From positions 496,001 to 560,000 of the forward strand of contig CM049310.1 of assembly GCA_026874595.1 (NCBI GenBank): DNA of 64,000 nucleotides, read 5' to 3'. The translations under genes and the position numbers were made by a program. The notes under the pieces are model-generated. The model made no database searches. It was not told where the DNA came from and worked only from the letters and a program-made list of their open reading frames with translations. Of this stretch, positions 28,805 through 40,265 are shown in pieces (the stretch's first letter is position 1; each line of letters starts with the position of its first letter). Origin of the DNA: Sipunculus nudus (Eukaryota; Annelida; Sipuncula; Golfingiida; Sipunculidae).

Positions 28805-31800
28805 TGCGTGGTGACAAGGCAACAAGTTAGCTCTGGACATCCTCTATGGTATACAGATGTTCCGTGCGTGGTGACAAGGCAACAAGTTAGCTTTGGACAT
28901 CCTCTATGGTATACAGATGTTCCGTGCGTGGTGACAAGGCAACAAGTTAGCTCTAGATATCCTCTATGGTATACAGATGTTCCGTGCGTGGTGACAAGGC
29001 AACAAGTTAGCTCTCGATATCCTCTATGGTATACAGATGTTCCGTGCATGGTGACAAGGCATCAATTTAGCTCTGGACATCCTCTATGGTATACAGATGT
29101 TCCGTGCGTGGTGACAAGGCAACAAGTTAGCTCTCGATGTCCCCTATGGTATACAGATGTTCCGTGCGTGGTGACAAGGCATCAAGTTAACTCTGGACAT
29201 CCTCTATGGTATACAGATGTTCCGTGCGTGGTGACAAGGCAACAAGTTAGCTCTCGATATCCTCTATGGTATACAGATGTTCAGTGCGTGGTGACAAGGC
29301 ATCAAGTTAGCTCTGGACATCCTCTATGGTATACAGATGTTCCGTGCGTCGTGACAAGGCAGCAAGTTAGCTCTGGACATCCTCTATGGTATACAGATGT
29401 TCCGTGCGTGGTGACAAGGCATCAAGTTAGATCTGGACATCCTCTATGGTATACAGATGTTCCGTGAGTGGTGACAAGGCAACAAGTTAGCTCTTGATAT
29501 CCTCTATGGTATACAGATGTTCCGTGAGTGGTGACAAGGCATCAAGTTAGCTCTGGACATCCCCTATGGTATACAGATGTTCCGTGCGTGGTGACAAGGC
29601 ATCAAGTTTTCTCTCGACATCCTCTATGGTATACAGATGTTCCGTGGGTGGTGACAAGGCATCAAGTAAGCTCTGGACATCCTCTATGGTATACAGATGT
29701 TCCGTGCGTGGTGAAAAGGCATCAAGTTAGCTCTGGACATCCTCTATGGTATACAGATGTTCCGTGGGTGGTGACAAGGCATCAAGTTAGCTCTGGACAT
29801 CCTCTTTGGTATACAGATGTTCCGTGGGTGGTGACAAAGCATCAAGTTAGCTCTCGATATCCGCTATGGTATACAGATGTTCCGTGCGTGGTGACAAGGC
29901 ATCAAGTTAGCTCTGGACATCCTCTATGGTATACAGATGTTCCGTGCTTGGTGACAAGGCATCAAGTTAGCTCTGGACATCCTCTATGGTATACAGATGT
30001 TCCGTGCGTGGTGACAAGGCAACAAGTTAGCTCTCGATATCCTCTATGGTGTACAGATGTTCCGTGCGTGGTGACAAGGCATCAAGTTAGCTCTGGACAT
30101 CCTCTATGGTATACAGATGTTCCGTGCGTGGTGACACGGCATCAAGTTAGCTCTCGACATCCTCTATGGTATACAGATGTTCCGTGCGTGGTGACAAGGC
30201 AACAAGTTAGCTCTCGATATCCTCTATGGTATACAGATGTTCCGTGCGTGGTGACAAGACATCAAGTTAGCTCTGGACATCCTCTATGGTATACAGATGT
30301 TCTGTGCGTGGTGACAAGGCAACAAGTTAGCTCTAGATATCCTCTATGGTATACAGATGTTCCGTGCGTGGTGACAAGGCAACAAGTTAGCTCTCGATAT
30401 CCTCTATGGTATACAGATGTTCCGTGCATGGTGACAAGGCATCAATTTAGCTCTGGACATCCTCTATGGTATACAGATGTTCCGTGCGTGGTGACAAGGC
30501 AACAAGTTAGCTCTCGATGTCCCCTATGGTATACAGATGTTCCGTGCGTGGTGACAAGGCATCAAGTTAACTCTGGACATCCTCTATGGTATACAGATGT
30601 TCCGTGCGTGGTGACAAGGCAACAAGTTAGCTCTCGATATCCTCTATGGTATACAGATGTTCAGTGCGTGGTGACAAGGCATCAAGTTAGCTCTGGACAT
30701 CCTCTATGGTATACAGATGTTCCGTGCGTCGTGACAAGGCAGCAAGTTAGCTCTGGACATCCTCTATGGTATACAGATGTTCCGTGCGTGGTGACAAGGC
30801 ATCAAGTTAGCTCTGGACATCCTCTATGGTATACAGATGTTCCGTGAGTGGTGACAAGGCAACAAGTTAGCTCTCGATATCCTCTATGGTATACAGATGT
30901 TCCGTGAGTGGTGACAAGGCATCAAGTTAGCTCTGGACATCCCCTATGGTATACAGATGTTCCGTGCGTGGTGACAAGGCATCAAGTTTTCTCTCGACAT
31001 CCTCTATGGTATACAGATGTTCCGTGGGTGGTGACAAGGCATCAAGTAAGCTCTGGACATCCTCTATGGTATACAGATTTTCCGTGCGTGGTGACAAGGC
31101 ATCAAGTTAGCTCTGGACATCCTCTATGGTATACAGATGTTCCGTGGGTGGTGACAAGGCATCAAGTTAGCTCTGGACATCCTCTTTGGTATACAGATGT
31201 TCCGTGGGTGGTGACAAAGCATCAAGTTAGCTCTCGATATCCGCTATGGTATACAGATGTTCCGTGCGTAGTGACAAGGCATCAAGTTAGCTCTGGACAT
31301 CCTCTATGGTATACAGATGTTCCGTGCTTGGTGACAAGGCATCAAGTTAGCTCTGGACATCCTCTATGGTATACAGATGTTCCGTGCGTGGTGACAAGGC
31401 AACAAGTTAGCTCTCGATATCCTCTATGGTGTACAGATGTTCCGTGCGTGGTGACAAGGCATCAAGTTAGCTCTGGACATCCTCTATGGTATACAGATGT
31501 TCCGTGCGTGGTGACAAGGCATCAAGTTAGCTCTCGACATCCTCTATGGTATACAGATGTTCCGTGCGTGGTGACAAGGCAACAAGTTAGCTCTCGATAT
31601 CCTCTATGGTATACAGATGTTCCGTGCGTGGTGACAAGGCATCAAGTTAGCTCTGGACATCCTCTATGGTATACAGATGTTCCGTGCGTGGTGACAAGGC
31701 ATCAAGTTAGCTCTGGACATCCTCTATGGTATACAGATGTTCCGTGCGTGGTGACAAGGTATCAAGTTAGCTCTGGACATCCTCTATGGTATACAGATGT

Positions 31801-33304
31801 TCCGTGCGTGGTGACAAGGCATCAAGTTAGCTCTGGACATCCTCTATGGTATACAGATCTTCCGTGCGTGGTTACAAGGCATAAAGTTAGCTCTCGACAT
31901 CCTCTATGGTATACAGATGTTCTGTGGGTGGTGACAAGGCATCAAGTTAGCTCTGGACATCCTCTATGGTATACAGATGTTCCGTGCGTGGTGACAAGGC
32001 AACAAGTTAGCTCTCGATATCCTCTATGGTATACAGATGTTCCGTGCGTGGTGACAAGGCATCAAGTCAGCTCTGGACATCCTCTAGGGTATACAGATGT
32101 TCCGTGCGTGGTGACAAGGCAACAAGTTAGCTCTGGACATCCTCTATGGTATACAGATGTTCCGTGCGTGGTGACAAGGCAACAAGTTTGATTTCGTCAT
32201 CCTCTATGGTATACAGATGTTCCGTGCGTGGTGACCAGGCAACAAGTTAGCTCTCGACATCCTCTATGGTATACAGATGTTCCGTGCGTGGTGACAAGGC
32301 ATCAAGTTAGCTCTGGACATCCTCTATGGTATACAGATGTTCCGTGCGTGGTGACAAGGCAACAAGTTAGCTCTGGACATCTTCTATGGTATACAGATGT
32401 TCCGTGCGTGGTGACAAGGCAACAAGTTAGCTCTGGACATCCTCTATGGTATACAGATGTTCCGTGCGTGGTGACAAGGCAACAAGTTAGCTTTGGACAT
32501 CCTCTATGGTATACAGATGTTCCGTGCGTGGTGACAAGGCAACAAGTTAGCTCTAGATATCCTCTATGGTATACAGATGTTCCGTGAGTGGTGACAAGGC
32601 AACAAGTTAGCTCTCGATATCCTCTATGGTATACAGATGTTCCGTGAGTGGTGACAAGGCATCAAGTTAGCTCTGGACATCCCCTATGGTATACAGATGT
32701 TCCGTGCGTGGTGACAAGGCATCAAGTTTTCTCTCGACATCCTCTATGGTATACAGATGTTCCGTGGGTGGTGACAAGGCATCAAGTAAGCTCTGGACAT
32801 CCTCTATGGTATACAGATGTTCCGTGCGTGGTGACAAGGCATCAAGTTAGCTCTGGACATCCTCTATGGTATACAGATGTTCCGTGCGTGGTGACAAGGC
32901 ATCAAGTTAGCTCTGGACATCCTCTTTGGTATACAGATGTTCCGTGGGTGGTGACAAAGCATCAAATTAGCTCTCGATATCCGCTATGGTATACAGATGT
33001 TCCGTGCGTGGTGACAAGGCATCAAGTTAGCTCTGGACATCCTCTATGGTATACAGATGTTCCGTGCTTGGTGACAAGGCATCAAGTTAGCTCTGGACAT
33101 CCTCTATGGTATACAGATGTTCCGTGCGTGGTGACAAGGCAACAAGTTAGCTCTCGATATCCTCTATGGTGTACAGATGTTCCGTGCGTGGTGACAAGGC
33201 ATCAAGTTAGCTCTGGACATCCTCTATGGTATACAGATGTTCCGTGCGTGGTGACAAGGCATCAAGTTAGCTCTCGACATCCTCTATGGTATACAGATGT
33301 TCCG
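28805..33304. repeat. 4.5-kb HOR subunit, copy 4
   Basis: This is the copy of 16324-20823 carried by the second 12,481-bp unit, starting after the 61-mer at 28744. It has aacaag at the position of the aaccag variant, as in copy 2. It carries the one base that separates the two 12,481-bp units (T at 30303). Confidence 0.85.
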
Positions 33305-33604
33305 TGCGTGGTGACAAGGCAACAAGTTAGCTCTCGATATCCTCTATGGTATACAGATGTTCCGTGCGTGGTGACAAGGCATCAAGTTAGCTCTGGACAT
33401 CCTCTATGGTATACAGATGTTCCGTGCGTGGTGACAAGGCATCAAGTTAGCTCTGGACATCCTCTATGGTATACAGATGTTCCGTGCGTGGTGACAAGGT
33501 ATCAAGTTAGCTTTGGACATCCTCTATGGTATACAGATGTTCCGTGCTTGGTGACAAGGCATCAAGCTAGCTCTGGACATCCTCTATGGTATACAGATGG
33601 TCCG

Positions 33605-33663
33605 TGCGTGGTGACAAGGCAACAAGTTAGCTCTGGACATCCTCTATGTATACAGATGTTCCG
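33605..33663. repeat. 59-bp monomer, G deletion
   Basis: Equivalent of 21124. The matching monomers at 41706 and 46627 keep the full 60 bp. Confidence 0.95.
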
Positions 33664-34803
33664 TGCGTGGTGACAAGGCAACAAGTTAGCTCTAGATATC
33701 CTCTATGGTATACAGATGTTCCGTGCGTGGTGACAAGGCAACAAGTTAGCTCTCGATATCCTCTATGGTATACAGATGTTCCGTGCATGGTGACAAGGCA
33801 TCAATTTAGCTCTGGACATCCTCTATGGTATACAGATGTTCCGTGCGTGGTGACAAGGCAACAAGTTAGCTCTCGATGTCCCCTATGGTATACAGATGTT
33901 CCGTGCGTGGTGACAAGGCAACAAGTTAGCTCTGGACATCCTCTATGGTATACAGATGTTCCGTGCGTAGTGACAAGGCAACAAGTTAGCTCTGGACATC
34001 CTCTATGGTATACAGATGTTCCGTGCGTGGTGACCAGGCAACAAGTTAGCTCTAGATATCCTCTATGGTATACAGATGTTCCGTGCGTGGTGACAAGGCA
34101 ACAAGTTAGCTCTCTATGTCCCCTATGGTATACAGATGTTCCGTGCGTGGTGACAAGGCATCAAGTTAACTCTGGTCATCCTCTATGGTATACAGATGTT
34201 CCGTGCGTGGTGACAAGGCAACAAGTTAGCTCTCGATATCCTCTATGGTATACAGATGTTCAGTGCGTGGTGACAAGGCATCAAGTTAGCTCTGGACATC
34301 CTCTATGGTATACAGATGTTCCGTGCGTCGTGACAAGGCAGCAAGTTAGCTCTGGACATCCTCTATGGTATACAGATGTTCCGTGCGTGGTGACAAGGCA
34401 TCAAGTTAGCTCTGGACATCCTCTATGGTATACAGATGTTCCGTGAGTGGTGACAAGGCAACAAGTTAGCTCTCGATATCCTCTATGGTATACAGATGTT
34501 CCGTGAGTGGTGACAAGGCATCAAGTTAGCTCTGGACATCCCCTATGGTATACAGATGTTCCGTGCGTGGTGACAAGGCAGCAAGTTAGCTCTGGACATC
34601 CTCTATGGTATACAGATGTTCCGTGCTTGGTGACAAGGCATCAAGTTAGCTCTGGACATCCTCTATGGTATACAGATGTTCCGTGCGTGGTGACAAGGCA
34701 ACAAGTTAGCTCTCGATATCCTCTATGGTGTACAGATGTTCCGTGCGTGGTGACAAGGCATCAAGTTAGCTCTGGACATCCTCTATGGTATACAGATGTT
34801 CCG

Positions 34804-37564
34804 TGCGTGGTGACAAGGCATCAAGTTAGCTCTCGACATCCTCTATGGTATACAGATGTTCCGTGCGTGGTGACAAGGCAACAAGTTAGCTCTCGATATC
34901 CTCTATGGTATACAGATGTTCCGTGCGTGGTGACAAGGCAACAAGTTAGCTCTGGACATCCTCTATGGTATACAGATGTTCCGTGCGTGGTGACAAGGCA
35001 TACAAGTTAGCTCTAGATATCCTCTATGGTATACAGATGTTCAGTGCGTGGTGACAAGGCAACAAGTTAGCTCTCGATATCCTCTATGGTATACAGATGT
35101 TCCGTGCGTGGTGACAAGGCAACAAGTTAGCTCTGGACACCCTCTATGGTATACAGATGTTCCGTGCGTGGTGACAAGGCAACAAGTTAGCTCTCGATGT
35201 CCTCTATGGTATACAGATGTTCCGTGCGTGGTGACAAGGCATCAAGTTAGCTCTGGACATCCTCTATGGTATACAGATGTTCCGTGCGTGGTGACAAGGC
35301 AACAAGTTAGCTCTCGATATCCTCTATGGTATACAGATGTTCCGTGCGTTGTGACAAGGCATCAAGTTAGCTCTGGACATCCTCTATGGTATACAGATGT
35401 TCCGTGCGTGGTGACAAGGCATCAAGTTAGCTCTGGACATCCTCTATGGTATACAGATGTTCCGTGCGTGGTGACAAGGCATCAAGTTAGCTCTGGACAT
35501 CCTCTATGGTATACAGATGTTCCGTGCGTGGTAACAAGGCATCAAGTTTTCTCTCGACATCGTCTATGGTATACAGATGTTCCGTGGGTGGTGACAAGGC
35601 ATCAAGTAAGCTCTGGACATCCTCTATGGTATACAGATGTTCCGTGCGTGGTGTCAAGGCATCAAGTTAGCTCTGGACATCCTCTATGGTATACAGATGT
35701 TCCGTGCGTGGTGACAAGGCATCAAGTTAGCTCTGGACATCCTCTATGGTATACAGATGTTCCGTGGGTGGTGACAAGGCATCAAGTTAGCTCTCGACAT
35801 CCGCTATGGTATACAGATGTTCCGTGCGTGGTGACAAGGCATCAATTTAGCTCTGGACATCCTCTATGGTATACAGATGTTCCGTGCGTGGTGACAAGGC
35901 ATCAAGTTAGCTCTGGACATCCTCTATGGTATACAGATGTTCCGTGCGTGGTGACAAGGCATCAAGTTAGCTCTGGACATCCTCTATGGTATACAGATGT
36001 TCCGTGCGTGGTGACAAGGTATCAAGTTAGCTCTGGACATCCTCTATGGTATACAGATGTTCCGTGCGTGGTGACAAGGCATTAAGTTAGCTCTGGACAT
36101 CCTCTATGGTATACAGATCTTCCGTGCGTGGTTACAAGGCATCAAGTTAGCTCTCGACATCCTCTATGGTATACAGATGTTCTCTGGGTGGTGACAAGGC
36201 ATCAAGTTAGCTCTGGACATCCTCTATGGTATACAGATGTTCCGTGCGTGGTGACAAGGCAACAAGTTAGCTCTCGATATCCTCTATGGTATACAGATGT
36301 TCCGTGCGTGGTGACAAGGCATCAGGTCAGCTCTGGACATCCTCTAGGGTATACAGATGTTCCGTGCGTGGTGACAAGGCATCAAGTCAGCTCTCGACAT
36401 CCTCTATGGTATACAGATGTTCTGTGGGTGGTGACAAGGCATCAAGTTAGCTCTGGACATCCTCTATGGTATACAGATGTTCCGTGCGTGGTGACAAGGC
36501 AACAAGTTAGCTCTCGATATCCTCTATGGTATACAGATGTTCCGTGCGTGGTGACAAGGCATCAAGTCAGCTCTGGACATCCTCTAGGGTATACAGATGT
36601 TCCGTGCGTGGTGACAAGGCAACAAGTTAGCTCTGGACATCCTCTATGGTATACAGATGTTCCGTGCGTGGTGACAAGGCAACAAGTTTGATTTCGTCAT
36701 CCTCTATGGTATACAGATGTTCCGTGCGTGGTGACCAGGCAACAAGTTAGCTCTCGACATCCTCTATGGTATACAGATGTTCCGTGCGTGGTGACAAGGC
36801 ATCAAGTTAGCTCTGGACATCCTCTATGGTATACAGATGTTCCGTGCGTGGTGACAAGGCAACAAGTTAGCTCTGGACATCTTCTATGGTATACAGATGT
36901 TCCGTGCGTGGTGACAAGGCAACAAGTTAGCTCTGGACATCCTCTATGGTATACAGATGTTCCGTGCGTGGTGACAAGGCAACAAGTTAGCTCTAGATAT
37001 CCTCTATGGTATACAGATGTTCCGTGCGTGGTGACAAGGCAACAAGTTAGCTCTCGATATCCTCTATGGTATACAGATGTTCCGTGCATGGTGACAAGGC
37101 ATCAATTTAGCTCTGGACATCCTCTATGGTATACAGATGTTCCGTGCGTGGTGACAAGGCAACAAGTTAGCTCTTGATATCCTCTATGGTATACAGATGT
37201 TTCGTGCGTGGTGACAAGGCATCAAGTTACCTCTGGACATCCTCTATGGTATACAGATGTTCCATGCGTGGTGACAAGGCAGCAAGTTAGCTCTGGACAT
37301 CCTCTATGGTATACAGATGTTCCGTGCGTGGTGACAAGGCATCAAGTTAGCTCCCGACATCCTATATGGTATACAGATGTTCCGTGAGTGGTGACAAGGC
37401 AACAAGTTAGCTCTCGATATCCTCTATGGTATACAGATGTTCCGTGAGTGGTGACAAGGCATCAAGTTAGCTCTGGACATCCCCTATGGTATACAGATGT
37501 TCCGTGCGTGGTGACAAGGCATCAATTTTTCTCTCGACATCCTCTATGGTATACAGATGTTCCG
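34804..37564. repeat. 2,761-bp block, copy 1 of 4
   Basis: From an H monomer with cgacatcc through the ggcatacaag 61-mer at 34984 to the caatttttct monomer. The same order and exact length recur at 42906, 47827 and 55330. Markers include gacacc, gtaacaagg with catcgt, gtgtcaagg, ggcattaag, the gatcttcc end, caggtcag, the tttcgtcat monomer, and ttccatgcg. Confidence 0.86.
34984..35044. repeat. 61-bp monomer, ggcatacaag type
   Basis: It reads ggcatacaag, which looks like the H prefix (ggcat) joined to the Q suffix (acaag) with one extra base. Confidence 0.95.
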
Positions 37565-38764
37565 TGCGTGGTTACAAGGCATCAAGTTAGCTCTCCACAT
37601 CCTCTATGGTATACAGATGTTCTGTGGGTGGTGACAAGGCATCAAGTTAGCTCTGGACATCCTCTATGTTATACAGATGTTCCGTGCGTGGTGACAAGGC
37701 AACAAGTTAGCTCTCGATATCCTCTATGGTATACAGATGTTCCGTGCGTGGTGACAAGGCATCAAGTCAGCTCTGGACATCCTCTAGGGTATACAGATGT
37801 TCCGTGCGTGGTGACAAGGCAACAAGTTAGCTTTGGACATCCTCTATGGTATACAGATGTTCCGTGCGTGGTGACAAGGCATCAAGTTAGCTCTGGACAT
37901 CCTCTATGGTATACAGATGTTCCGTGCATGGTGACAAGGCATCAATTTAGCTCTGGACATCCTCTATGGTATACAGATGTTCCGTGCGTGGTGACAAGGC
38001 AACAAGTTAGCTCTCGATGTCCCCTATGGTATACAGATGTTCCGTGCGTGGTGACAAGGCAACAAGTTAGCTCTTGACATCCTCTATGGTATACAGATGT
38101 TCCGTGCGTAGTGACAAGGCAACAAGTTAGCTCTGGACATCCTCTATGGTAAACAGATATTCCGTGCGTGGTGACCAGGCAACAAGTTAGCTCTAGATAT
38201 CCTCTATGGTATACAGATGTTCCGTGCGTGGTGACAAGGCAACAAGTTAGCTCTCTATGTCCCATATGGTATACAGATGTTCCGTGCGTGGTGACAAGGC
38301 ATCAAGATAACTCTGGTCATCCTCTATGGTATACAGATGTTCCGTGCGTGGTGACAAGGCAACAAGTTAGCTCTCGATATCCTCTATGGTATACAGATGT
38401 TCAGTGCGTGGTGACAAGGCATCAAGTTAGCTCTGGACATCCTCTATGGTATACAGATGTTCCGTGCGTCGTGACAAGGCAGCAAGTTAGCTCTGGACAT
38501 CCTCTATGGTATACAGATGTTCCGTGCGTGGTGACAAGGCATCAAGTTAGCTCTGGACATCCTCTATGGTATACAGATGTTCCGTGAGTGGTGACAAGGC
38601 AACAAGTTAGCTCTCGATATCCTCTATGGTATACAGATGTTCCGTGAGTGGTGAAAAGGCATCAAGTTTTCTCTCGACATCCTCTATGGTATACAGATGT
38701 TCCGTGGGTGGTGACAAGGCATCAAGTAAGCTCTGGACATCCTCTATGGTATACAGATGTTCCG

Positions 38765-40265
38765 TGCGTGGTGACAAGGCATCAAGTTAGCTCTGGACAT
38801 CCTCTATGGTATACAGATGTTCCGTGCGTGGTGACAAGGCATCAAATTAGCTCTGGACATCCTCTTTGGTATACAGATGTTCCGTGGGTGGTGACAAAGC
38901 ATCAAGTTAGCTCTCGATATCCGCTATGGTATACAGATGTTCCGTGCGTGGTGACAAGGCATCAAGTTAGCTCTGGACATCCTCTATGGTATACAGATGT
39001 TCCGTGCGTGGTGACAAGGCATCAAGTTAGCTCTGGACATCCTCTATGGTATACAGATGTTCCGTGCGTGGTAACAAGGCATCAAGTTTTCTCTCGACAT
39101 CGTCTATGGTATACAGATGTTCCGTGGGTGGTGACAAGGCATCAAGTAAGCTCTGGACATCCTCTATGGTATACAGATGTTCCGTGCGTGGTGACAAGGC
39201 ATCAAGTTAGCTCTGGACATCCTCTATGGTATACAGATGTTCCGTGCGTGGTGACAAGGCATCAAGTTAGCTCTGGACATGCCCTATGGTATACAGATGT
39301 TCCGTGGGTGGTGACAAGGCATCAAGTTAGCTCTCGATATCCGCTATGGTATACAGATGTTCCGTGCGTGGTGACAAGGCATCAATTTAGCTCTCGACAT
39401 CCTCTATGGTATACAGATGTTCTCTGGGTGGTGACAAGGCATCAAGTTAGCTCTGGACATCCTCTATGGTATACAGATGTTCCGTGCGTGGTGACAAGGC
39501 AACAAGTTAGCTCTCGATATCCTCTATGGTATACAGATGTTCCGTGCGTGGTGACAAGGCATCAAGTCAGCTCTGGACATCCTCTAGGGTATACAGATGT
39601 TCCGTGCGTGGTGACAAGGCAACAAGTTAGCTCTGGACATCCTCTATGGTATACAGATGTTCCGTGCGTGGTGACAAGGCAACAAGTTTGATTTCGACAT
39701 CCTCTATGGTATACAGATGTTCCGTGCGTGGTGACCAGGCAACAAGTTAGCTCTGGACATCCTCTATGGTATACAGATGTTCCGTGCGTGGTGACAAGGC
39801 ATCAAGTTAGCTCTGGACATCCTCTATGGTATACAGATGTTCCTTTGCGTGGTGACAAGGCAACAAGTTAGCTCTGGACATCCTCTATGGTATACAGATG
39901 TTCCGTGCGTGGTGACAAGGCAACAAGTTAGCTTTGGACATCCTCTATGGTATACAGATGTTCCGTGCGTGGTGACAAGGCAACAAGTTAGCTCTAGATA
40001 TCCTCTATGGTATACAGATGTTCCGTGCGTGGTGACAAGGCAACAAGTTAGCTCTCGATATCCTCTATGGTATACAGATGTTCCGTGCATGGTGACAAGG
40101 CATCAATTTAGCTCTGGACATCCTCTATGGTATACAGATGTTCCGTGCGTGGTGACAAGGCAACAAGTTAGCTCTCGATGTCCCCTATGGTATACAGATG
40201 TTCCGTGCGTGGTGACAAGGCATCAAGTTAACTCTGGACATCCTCTATGGTATACAGATGTTCCG
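38765..40265. repeat. 1,501-bp HOR within the 8,102-bp copy 1
   Basis: Monomers from the second half of 38765 (including the ctttgg monomer at 38825) are repeated from 40266 (ctttgg at 40326). The unit includes a tttgattt monomer (39665) and a 61-mer (39785), giving 25 monomers plus one base. The second copy is cut after 40865 by the 8,102-bp junction. Confidence 0.78.
39785..39845. repeat. 61-bp monomer, cctt end
   Basis: It lies inside the 1,501-bp unit of the 8,102-bp copy 1, and 13,023 bp before its equivalent at 52808. Confidence 0.95.

Larger units (their letters stand above)
21723..34203. repeat. 12,481-bp segmental tandem duplication, copy 2
   Basis: It starts exactly where copy 1 ends. 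The ttaact/ggtcat monomer at 21663 is followed by a plain H monomer that corresponds to 9242, whereas its equivalent at 34144 is followed by a Q monomer. Junction and end are therefore fixed to within a monomer. The 59-mer at 33605 and 61-mers at 23283 and 28744 are inherited copies. Its right end, from 32765, also belongs to the 8,102-bp duplication. Confidence 0.92.

Noticed and set aside
37942-38265. Minus-strand frames of 75-107 codons
   Set aside because: They occur only over runs of Q monomers, where the stop provided by H monomers is missing. Nothing suggests a real product.
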